A DNA stretch of 64,000 nt, taken from contig NZ_BSNY01000008.1 of assembly GCF_030160235.1 (NCBI RefSeq), positions 1 through 64,000 on the forward strand. Direction: 5' to 3'. The position numbers and the translations under genes are program-made. Positions 57,522 to 64,000 of the stretch are shown here, piece after piece. The DNA comes from Mesorhizobium huakuii (GTDB lineage: Bacteria; Pseudomonadota; Alphaproteobacteria; Rhizobiales; Rhizobiaceae). Each line of letters starts with the position of its first letter. The first letter of the stretch is position 1. The notes beneath the pieces were generated by a model. That model searched no databases, had not been told where the DNA came from, and saw only the letters and a list, made by a program, of their open reading frames with translations.

Positions 57522-58690
57522 GCAAGCACCTCCTGCCTGACGGCCCCGAGTTTTTCCAGGCCATGCCGGATGGCGACATCCAGCGCCTTGACCTGCTGGC
57601 GATGGAACGCGCCGCCATCGACGTCCTTGATATCGGCGGCCGCGGCCTCCAGGGCCCTGGCGAAGCCGGCCGGATCGTCGGTGACGATGCAATTGTCGGG
57701 GCGATGGTCGATGCCGCGCAATGAGCGGCTGGTGGCGACCGACGGCAGGCCGAGTTCGAAGGTCTCGATGGTCTTCAACTGCACGCCGCTACCAGCGGTG
57801 CTGATCAGCGGAATGACGGCCGCGCCGCGTACGAATGCCCTGGCGTCCGGGACACGGCCGACAAACTCGACACCCGGATGCGCCGAGGTGACGCCGGACG
57901 GCATGTGGCCAGCGATGCGGATGCGAAAACCGGGCCGCAGATGCGGCACCACTCTGCCCAGGAACCAGTCCAGGCCGATGCGGTTCGGCTGCCAGGTCCA
58001 GGTGCCGATCAACGCAGCGTCGCAGTCGATCCGACGCGGACCGTTTCGGGCTGGCGCCGTGGCGCCGGTCACCAGCGGCAGCACCGCCGAGCGGTCGTCG
58101 GAGGCGACGCCGAGTGCCGCGCGATCCTCCTCGGCCAGCGTGAAGACAAAGCGTGCGCGGCGGCAGAGACGCTCTTCGACGATCTTGAGCAGCCTTGCCT
58201 CGCGACGGAACAGCAGGCGCTGAAAAATGCCGCCGGCGGCAGCCGCGTTTTCCCGCGCCGAGAGATGCTCGACATTGTGGGCGACGAAGATCGAAGGCTT
58301 GTCTTCGAAGAGCTTTTCGAAGGCGCCGGCAAACTGCACGGAATTGAGCACATAGCCGTCGAACGGCCCCGCCTGTTCGAGAGCGGCCTGCACTTCGTGC
58401 TCGGACACCGCACGCAGCTTGACCGACGCGAAGGTAAGGCCCGACAGCGTCGCCTTGCCGACCCAGGCGAGCTTTTGCAGCGCTGAGGCGCTTTCGGTGC
58501 GCACGTCGATCGCCCCCAGCACCACGGTGTTTTCCGGGTCGGCCGCGGCCTTCCCGGGCCAGGTGAAACCGATGACCGTGACGCGCGCGCCAGCCTGCCG
58601 CAACGCGGCGATGATCGCAGCATTGGCGATCTCGTAGCCCGAGGCGAGAGCACCGTCGGGCACGATTGATGTGGCGAACAGCAGATGCAT
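57518..58690 (-). CDS. GT4-family glycosyltransferase
   Basis: A 390-residue GT-B enzyme. The N-terminal domain opens HLLFATSIVPDGALASGYEIANAAIIAALRQAGARVTVIGF. The C-terminal nucleotide-sugar domain has IGTWTWQPNRIGLDWFL, EFVGRVPDARAFVRGAAVIPLIST and GSGVQLKTIETFELGLPSVAT, where the E-x7-E motif of GT4 enzymes is degenerate. It starts at the ATG behind AGGTGAG (58690); a longer frame begins 35 codons upstream. It heads the overlapping trio GT4-wecG-DUF6492. Confidence 0.85.
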   Translation of the reverse strand: MHLLFATSIVPDGALASGYEIANAAIIAALRQAGARVTVIGFTWPGKAAADPENTVVLGAIDVRTESASALQKLAWVGKATLSGLTFASVKLRAVSEHEVQAALEQAGPFDGYVLNSVQFAGAFEKLFEDKPSIFVAHNVEHLSARENAAAAGGIFQRLLFRREARLLKIVEERLCRRARFVFTLAEEDRAALGVASDDRSAVLPLVTGATAPARNGPRRIDCDAALIGTWTWQPNRIGLDWFLGRVVPHLRPGFRIRIAGHMPSGVTSAHPGVEFVGRVPDARAFVRGAAVIPLISTAGSGVQLKTIETFELGLPSVATSRSLRGIDHRPDNCIVTDDPAGFARALEAAAADIKDVDGGAFHRQQVKALDVAIRHGLEKLGAVRQEVLA

Positions 58691-58861
58691 CTCACCTATC
58701 CTGTGGTGTAGCCGGTAGCAAAGTGCGGTGAACCCTTGATTAAGCGAGCACGATCGACGGCCGAAAGCCCCTGCCTGGCGGGCCTCTGCGCGCAAGGTGA
58801 TTAACGAAAGCTTATCACCGTGGTGCTACCAGAACGCGACTCACCATGTGGCTGGACGCGG

Positions 58862-59860
58862 ATGATTCCTTTGCCATCGGATGGTTTGGTATCGATCGCT
58901 GGACGGTCTCCCCGGCTTAACGTCGAGACTGTCGAAGCGGTCGTCACCTTGCCGACCTTCAAGCGGCCCGAACAGGTGCTGGAAACGCTGGTTTCGCTGC
59001 GCGCGCAGCGGACCGGCAGGCGCTTTGCCGTCATCGTCATGGAGAACGAAGCCGAGGCGCGGGAAGGCGCCAAGGCGGTGCTGCCGCTGTTCGAGCGCGG
59101 CGAGATGCCGGGCATGGTCATCATCGCGCAAGAGCGGGGCAATTGCAGCGCCTACAATGCCGGCTGGCAGACGGCGATTCAGCACTTTCCGAACTTCAGA
59201 CATTTGCTGGTCATCGACGATGACGAGATCGCAGATCCGCGCTGGCTGGAACGCATGTGCACGGCTGCCGAGACGCTCGGCGCCGATATTGTCGGCGGCC
59301 CGCAAGTGCCTGTCTTCGCAGACGCTGCCCATGCGAGATGGGCCGAGCATCCGGTGTTCGCGCCGCCCTACCGGGAAACCGGGCGCGTGCCGGCGCTCTA
59401 TTCGTCCGGCAATCTTCTGGTCGGGCGCAACGTGCTGATCGCCATGGGGCCGCCCTTCCTCGACCTGAAATTCAATTTCATGGGCGGCGGCGATTCCGAC
59501 TTTCTCAGCCGGGCGGCGCAGAGGGGCTTTGTACTCGGCTGGTGCGCGCAGGCCAAGGTTCGCGAGACCGTCCCGGCGCGGCGCGTCGAGTCCGACTGGA
59601 TCCGGGCCCGCAGCCTTCGCAACGGCGTGATCTCGACGCTGGTCGAGAAGAAGAAGCGCGCCGGCACGCCGCTGGCCGGCGCCAAGGTGTTGGCGAAGAG
59701 CCTGGCGCTGCTGGCCGCCGCGCCGTTTCGCAGCCTGATCCGGCTGGCGCGCACAGGATCGCCGGCGATCGCCATCTACCCCGTCCATGTGGCGCTCGGC
59801 CGCGTGCTGGCCGAATTCGGATATGCCAATGAGCAGTATCGCCAGCCCGAGAAAAACTGA
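58862..59860 (+). CDS. GT2-family glycosyltransferase
   Basis: A 332-residue GT-A enzyme: VEAVVTLPTFKRPEQVLETLVSLRAQR, then RGNCSAYNAGWQTAI, the metal-binding LVIDDDEIADPRW and a late NFMGGGDSDFLSRAAQRGF acceptor-site element. It should transfer one sugar of the repeat unit in the cytoplasm. The start is uncertain (ATG 58862, GTG 58820). It overlaps the polymerase gene by 32 bp, so the two are coupled. It is divergent from the GT4-wecG-DUF6492 trio. Confidence 0.85.
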   Translation: MIPLPSDGLVSIAGRSPRLNVETVEAVVTLPTFKRPEQVLETLVSLRAQRTGRRFAVIVMENEAEAREGAKAVLPLFERGEMPGMVIIAQERGNCSAYNAGWQTAIQHFPNFRHLLVIDDDEIADPRWLERMCTAAETLGADIVGGPQVPVFADAAHARWAEHPVFAPPYRETGRVPALYSSGNLLVGRNVLIAMGPPFLDLKFNFMGGGDSDFLSRAAQRGFVLGWCAQAKVRETVPARRVESDWIRARSLRNGVISTLVEKKKRAGTPLAGAKVLAKSLALLAAAPFRSLIRLARTGSPAIAIYPVHVALGRVLAEFGYANEQYRQPEKN

Positions 59861-61154
59861 GCGCGCCCCGCTCATCGACGCGTTCACGCGCGACGGCGTG
59901 GCGACGGCGATCGCCGCACTGCTGTTCACCGTCATCATGGTGTCCTTCCGCCCGTTCCAGCCGGCCGGCGCCGAACTCACCGGCGACGGCGGCGACATCG
60001 TCAACCAGCTCGGCTTCGGCTCGCTCGGCGCCATTTCGATCTTCTCGCTGATGGCCTTCGCCGATCCGCGCATCGTGCGCTCGCTGCTCAGCCCGTCCTG
60101 GGTGCTGATGCTGGGCTTCTTCTTCCTGTCGGTGGTGCTGGCGACCGACCCGCCCTCGGCGATGCGCGCCGCGTCCTTCACCATGATCGGCATCCTGACC
60201 ATGGCAACGATCCTGGCGCTGCCGCGCGATGCCGAGTCCTTCTCGAGAGTCGTCATCTTCACCGCCGTCGTGGTGATGGGACTTTCCTATCTCGGCCTGA
60301 TCGTCTTTCCGCACGAAGCGCTGCACACGGCCGACTCCCAGGAGCCGGAACATGCCGGCCTGTGGCGCGGCGTGTTCACCCACAAGAACATCGCCGGCCC
60401 GATCATGGCCTGCTTCAGTTTCGCCGGCCTCTACCTCTACCGGCGCGGGCAACGCTGGTGGGGCGCGGGGATCTTCTGCGCGGCGATGATCTTCATGCTG
60501 CACACCGGCTCCAAGACCACCGCCGGCCTGGTGCCGTTCTCGATCCTGATCGTGATGTTTCCGAGCCTGATGGGCATGCGGCTCGGCACGCCGATCCTGT
60601 TCGCGCTGGCGATGATCGCCACCGCGGTCGGCACGTTGGGCATCGTCTTCCTACCGCCGGTGAAACATCTGGCGGCGATCTATTTCCCCGACCTGACCTA
60701 TACCGGGCGCACGACGCTGTGGGAGTTCGCCGGCTCGATGCTGGCGAAGAAGCCATGGACCGGCTACGGCTATGAGAGTTTCTGGGGCACGCCGCTGCTG
60801 CTCAACCAGGACCAACCCTTCGACCGGCCGTGGGACATCCGGACCATCGTGCACGGCCATGACGGCTATCTCGACATCGCCGTGCTTATGGGCATCCCCG
60901 CCCTTTGCGTGGCGGTCTACACCTTCCTCATCGCGCCGCTGCGCGACTACATGCGCATTCCGCTGCGCAAGGAAAACATCTATCTCGGCGACTTCTTCAT
61001 GATGGTGGTGCTGTTCACCGCGCTCAACGCTTTCCTCGAAAGCTTCTTCTTCCATCGCGGCGATCCGGTCTGGCTTTTCTTCATGCTTGGCGTGCTTGGC
61101 CTGAGGCAGGTGTCGCTGCGGCCGATCCCGGTGCGTGGCTCCCGTCCGTCCTGA
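59829..61154 (+). CDS. O-antigen ligase/polymerase family protein (Wzy-like)
   Basis: A 441-residue membrane protein with ten or more helices (from ATAIAALLFTVIMVSF onward) and the large periplasmic loop of the O-antigen ligase superfamily. WRGVFTHKNIAGPIMACF, in the middle, carries the conserved histidine region. The later FPDLTYTGRTTLWEFAGSML and HGHDGYLDIAVLMG are also typical. It probably polymerises repeat units delivered by the flippase, as ExoQ does. Ligase versus polymerase cannot be told from sequence; the Wzx and Wzz partners favour polymerase. Confidence 0.85.
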   Translation: MSSIASPRKTERAPLIDAFTRDGVATAIAALLFTVIMVSFRPFQPAGAELTGDGGDIVNQLGFGSLGAISIFSLMAFADPRIVRSLLSPSWVLMLGFFFLSVVLATDPPSAMRAASFTMIGILTMATILALPRDAESFSRVVIFTAVVVMGLSYLGLIVFPHEALHTADSQEPEHAGLWRGVFTHKNIAGPIMACFSFAGLYLYRRGQRWWGAGIFCAAMIFMLHTGSKTTAGLVPFSILIVMFPSLMGMRLGTPILFALAMIATAVGTLGIVFLPPVKHLAAIYFPDLTYTGRTTLWEFAGSMLAKKPWTGYGYESFWGTPLLLNQDQPFDRPWDIRTIVHGHDGYLDIAVLMGIPALCVAVYTFLIAPLRDYMRIPLRKENIYLGDFFMMVVLFTALNAFLESFFFHRGDPVWLFFMLGVLGLRQVSLRPIPVRGSRPS

Positions 61155-61214
61155 CGGGGCTTCCCCCCTGAAGCGTGAGCGTCTATGTCAAAGCCTTCCT
61201 TCGGAGGGCTTTCT

Positions 61215-62030
61215 ATGACGATCAGGCTTGTTCTCGCCGGCTGCGGCAATATGGGCTACGCCATGCTTTCGGGCTGGCTGAAATCCGGCAAGCTCGCGCC
61301 CTCTGCGGTTTTCGTGGTCGAACCCAATGCGGAGCTGCGCCAGCGCGCTGCTACGCTTGGCTGCGCCACGGCAGCGGATGCCAGTGAGATTCCAGCCGAT
61401 GCGGTGCCCGACCTCGTCGTCATCGCGGTGAAGCCGCAGGTGATCCGCGACGTCACCGCCGACTACAAGCGTTTCGGCGATGGCCGCACCACCTTCGTCA
61501 GCATCGCCGCCGGCACACCGGTCGCCACTTTCGAAGATATCCTCGGCAGCCGCGCGCCTGTCGTGCGCTGCATGCCCAACACGCCGGCTTCCATCGGCAA
61601 GGGCATGATGGTGGTGTTTTCCAACCCGCTCGTCTCCGATGATACCAAGCGCTTTGTCGCCGACCTGCTGTCGGCGAGCGGTGAAGTGGCGATCATCGAC
61701 GACGAGGGCCTGATGGATGCCGTGACCGCCGTGTCGGGATCGGGGCCGGCCTATATCTTCCACTTCATCGAAGCGCTGACCGTGGCCGCCGAGAAGGCAG
61801 GGTTGCCTGGTGCAACCGCCAGGCTGCTCGCCATGCAGACGGTCTATGGCGCGGCCTCGCTCGCCGCCGAAAGCCACGAGGACCCCGGCGTGCTGCGCCA
61901 GCAGGTGACCAGCCCGAACGGCACGACGGCTGCGGCGCTTGGCGTGCTGATGGGCGAAGACCGGCTGACCAATCTGCTGACACAGGCAGTCGAGGCGGCT
62001 CGGCTGCGGTCGATCGAGTTGGGGAAGTAA
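61215..62030 (+). CDS. proC: Pyrroline-5-carboxylate reductase
   Basis: A 271-residue NAD(P)H-dependent enzyme making proline from pyrroline-5-carboxylate. It has the cofactor motif VLAGCGNMGYAMLSGW at the N-terminus, VIAVKPQVI, RCMPNTPASIGKGM and the C-terminal signature EDPGVLRQQVTSPNGTTAAALGVL. The ATG at 61215 (GGAGG seven bases upstream) is clearly preferred over the frame opening ten codons earlier. It is 60 bp after the polysaccharide polymerase but functionally unrelated. Confidence 0.95.
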   Translation: MTIRLVLAGCGNMGYAMLSGWLKSGKLAPSAVFVVEPNAELRQRAATLGCATAADASEIPADAVPDLVVIAVKPQVIRDVTADYKRFGDGRTTFVSIAAGTPVATFEDILGSRAPVVRCMPNTPASIGKGMMVVFSNPLVSDDTKRFVADLLSASGEVAIIDDEGLMDAVTAVSGSGPAYIFHFIEALTVAAEKAGLPGATARLLAMQTVYGAASLAAESHEDPGVLRQQVTSPNGTTAAALGVLMGEDRLTNLLTQAVEAARLRSIELGK

Positions 62031-62034
62031 GCCC

Positions 62035-63351
62035 TCAGTTCGTTCCGTACAGCATCTCGTCCTGCAACCTGCGCAATGCGAACAGCCTTGTCGTCTGGTC
62101 AGGCGCGGCATTGTCGGCGGTCAGCAATTCGCCCTTCCTGACCGGTTTCAGCACCTTGCCGCCCTCGAGCAGGCCGACCGGCACGGCGTGCTGGGCACGG
62201 GCTTCGCCAACGGTCATGGTCCAGGAGCGGTAGCAGGTCTCGCCGATCGCGTCGAAGGTCTCGCCGGCGGCCAGGTCCCGCTTGGCGACGGCGCAGACCT
62301 CGGCAACCGGCCTTGGCAGCGGCACCATGTCGGGCTTGCCGAAAAGCACGATGCGGGCAGCGGTCAACGGCACTTCCAGCGATGTCAGATGATAGGGCCG
62401 GAACAGGCTGTAATAGGGACCGTGGCCGATATGCAGATCGTCCATGCGCTCGATGATGCGTGGATGCGTCGCCTCGACGATGACGAAGACGCCGGGCGCC
62501 ACGCCCTTGCCGATGGTGTAGTCGACGACGCCCTTTTTCAACAACAGCCCGCCATCCTCGCGCGGGATCAGCACCTTGACGAGATCGTCGCGGTCGGCCT
62601 TCGGGCCATGCATGCCGAGCACGTCGGGCACCAGCCCGGTGGCGTTGGCGATAGCGCACATCTCGACCATGGTTTTCGAGCCGTCGACGAACTCGACCAG
62701 CATTCGCGGGTTCATGTTGCGGCGGATCGCTTCCTCGCGATAGTCGTCGGGCATGGCATCGTGGTTGAGCGGGTTGTTCTTGCCCTTGCCAGCCGAGACG
62801 ATGGTCAGGCCGAGCGCGGAGGCGAACTCGATCAGCTCCATGCAGCTCGACGGCTCGTCGCCGGCGCCGACCGAATAGACGACGCCAAGCCGGTCTGCCT
62901 GCTGCTTCAGATAGCAGCCGATGGTGACGTCGGCCTCGACATTCATCATCACCAGATGCTTGCCATGCTCCATCGCCATCAGGTCGAAATCGGCGGCGAC
63001 GCCCGGTTTTCCAGTGGCGTCGATGACGACGTCGATCAGCGGATTGGTGACCAGCATCTCGTTGGACGTGACGGCGATCTTTCCTGCCTCGATGGCCGCG
63101 GTGACTTTCGATGCCGCGTCCGCCTCGACTGCCATCGCCTCGTCGCCATAGGCGATGCGGATGGCGTCACGCGCGGTGTGCGGGCGTCGGGTGGAGACGG
63201 CGCAGACCGAAATGCCCGGCATCAGCATGCCTTGCGTGACGAGGTCCGTGCCCATTTCGCCCGAACCGATGACGCCGATGCGCACCGGACGACCCTCGGC
63301 GGCACGGCTGGCGAGATCGCGGGCAAGCCCGGTCAAGGCGACATTGGTCAT
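62035..63351 (-). CDS. NAD(P)-dependent oxidoreductase with SAF domain
   Basis: A 438-residue protein. The N-terminal Rossmann domain opens VRIGVIGSGEMGTDLVTQG, followed by a homoserine-dehydrogenase-like middle (VDVVIDATGKPGVAADFDLMAMEHGKHLVMMNVEADVTIG, AGDEPSSCMELIEFASALG, SAGKGKNNPLNHDA). The end is a SAF domain (AVAKRDLAAGETFDAIG, VPVGLLEGGKVLKPVRKGELLT). Relatives lie in sugar-acid and polyol pathways. Divergent placement from a galactitol-type PTS IIC gene suggests a role in using the transported sugar or polyol. The exact substrate is unknown. The ATG at 63351 is preferred over a GTG five codons earlier. Confidence 0.8.
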   Translation of the reverse strand: MTNVALTGLARDLASRAAEGRPVRIGVIGSGEMGTDLVTQGMLMPGISVCAVSTRRPHTARDAIRIAYGDEAMAVEADAASKVTAAIEAGKIAVTSNEMLVTNPLIDVVIDATGKPGVAADFDLMAMEHGKHLVMMNVEADVTIGCYLKQQADRLGVVYSVGAGDEPSSCMELIEFASALGLTIVSAGKGKNNPLNHDAMPDDYREEAIRRNMNPRMLVEFVDGSKTMVEMCAIANATGLVPDVLGMHGPKADRDDLVKVLIPREDGGLLLKKGVVDYTIGKGVAPGVFVIVEATHPRIIERMDDLHIGHGPYYSLFRPYHLTSLEVPLTAARIVLFGKPDMVPLPRPVAEVCAVAKRDLAAGETFDAIGETCYRSWTMTVGEARAQHAVPVGLLEGGKVLKPVRKGELLTADNAAPDQTTRLFALRRLQDEMLYGTN

Positions 63352-63697
63352 GCGTGAGATGTCCACAGCTTCTTGATTTGCGGCCGGATTAGCAGGGACT
63401 GGTCGCCTGTGCCAACGAAACCGCTCGCGAGCGGCGATTCCCGGCGAAAATGACCTGGAAAAGGCGCCTGCGCCCTAGCCGATTGGCCCAAAGGGTTGCC
63501 AATTGACATTATTGTGAACAGCCTCAATAAAACATTCGTTTGCTGACAAAGGCAAATGTTCATCGCAGCGAATGCTCGGAGGGGCATTCGTCTCACGGCA
63601 ATCTGGGGGGTGTCTTTGCGCCGAGGTGGCGGCAAAGGCGTTGAATGAGATCAAGGGGCATTGCGAGGCTTAGGCTCGGGGCTCCAGGGGAGGAAGA
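63352..63697. other. Divergent regulatory region before the PTS gene
   Basis: These 346 bp hold no gene but contain inverted motifs: cgaatgc / gcattcg with an 8-bp spacer (about 63570-63590), and before it an imperfect pair built on aacattcgtttgc and gcaaatgtt (about 63530-63560). They are plausible operators for a regulator outside the window. Confidence 0.4.
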
Positions 63698-64000
63698 ATG
63701 GATACAGTTCTCGCTGGCCTCAAGGGGGCCATCGACACGCTCGGCGCGACAATCCTGCTGCCGATCGTCATTTTCATAATAGCGGTGGTTTTGGGCGCCA
63801 AGGTCAGCAAGGCCTTTCGCGCCGCCGTCACAATCGGCGTCGCCTTCATCGGTATCAACCTCGTGCTTGGGCTGATGTTCACGTCGATCGGCGACGTCGC
63901 CAAGGCTATCGTCACCAACACCGGCATCCATCGCGACATCATCGATGTCGGCTGGCCCTCGGCGGCGGCGATCGCATTCGGCTCGTCGGTCGGCCTGTGG
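63698..64000 (+). CDS. Galactitol-type PTS IIC component, 5' part
   Basis: The first 101 codons of a membrane protein cut by the window edge. It opens MDTVLAGLKGAIDTLGATILLP and shows two or three hydrophobic helices (IVIFIIAVVLGAKVSKAFR, VTIGVAFIGINLVLGLMF), then TGIHRDIIDVGWPSAAAIAFGS. This matches the GatC/SgcC family of PTS IIC proteins, whose substrates include galactitol. GGAGG lies before the ATG. IIA and IIB partners are expected just beyond the window. Such carbohydrate permeases are uncommon in rhizobia, where the PTS is mostly regulatory. Confidence 0.8.
   Translation, partial: MDTVLAGLKGAIDTLGATILLPIVIFIIAVVLGAKVSKAFRAAVTIGVAFIGINLVLGLMFTSIGDVAKAIVTNTGIHRDIIDVGWPSAAAIAFGSSVGLW

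Overview
The window reads as the chromosome of an alphaproteobacterium of the order Rhizobiales, most probably Mesorhizobium. Evidence: GC-rich codon use; two DUF768 proteins (a family I know essentially from Mesorhizobium); and the block phasin - CbrA-type kinase - acetoacetyl-CoA synthetase - potFGHI, which I recall as conserved in Sinorhizobium meliloti. All names come from reading the translations by eye; no database search was possible.

Two halves differ sharply. Positions 1-16996 look like the end of an old, decaying integrated element. Coding density is low and small hypothetical genes dominate. There are relics of a dienelactone hydrolase, an IS110 transposase, an ArdC antirestriction protein welded to a DNA-ligase tail, a WYL-like protein and a DUF768 protein. 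The left edge carries short repeats resembling an IS21-type terminus. The element ends with a tyrosine recombinase (15506-16867) lying 61 bp or more from the 3' end of tRNA-His (16997-17075), the usual layout of a tRNA-targeted island. Its best preserved functional module is a cysteine-free FixK-type regulator (5595-6221), a perfect FNR/FixK box TTGAT-N4-ATCAA (7104-7117), a small gene, and a large phosphoribosyltransferase / alpha-beta hydrolase / erythromycin-esterase fusion (7547-10222). This suggests low-oxygen control. A structured RNA candidate ending in a strong terminator lies at 12570-12797.

From 17 kb on the sequence is dense core chromosome. A phasin with a palindromic upstream operator is divergent from a 1347-residue CbrA/PdhS-like kinase. 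Next come acetoacetyl-CoA synthetase, an AsmA protein and potFGHI (putrescine/spermidine import, with a terminator between potF and potG). ScfR-like regulator and isocitrate lyase are divergent. A gamma-glutamylputrescine synthetase and oxidase pair would degrade imported putrescine, and zwf-pgl-edd feed the Entner-Doudoroff pathway. PHB metabolism, acetoacetate activation and the glyoxylate shunt are thus clustered around acetyl-CoA use.

From 46 to 50.6 kb there is a frameshifted von Willebrand A protein, a TPR protein with a DNA-binding head, a GlxA-type regulator and folD. From 51.7 to 61.2 kb lies a Wzx/Wzy-type surface polysaccharide locus: a Wzz/GumC-like protein without a tyrosine-kinase domain, a flippase, three overlapping genes (GT4, WecG/TagA, DUF6492), a GT2 enzyme and an O-antigen-ligase-like polymerase. 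The window closes with proC, a SAF-domain dehydrogenase and the first 101 codons of a galactitol-type PTS IIC protein.
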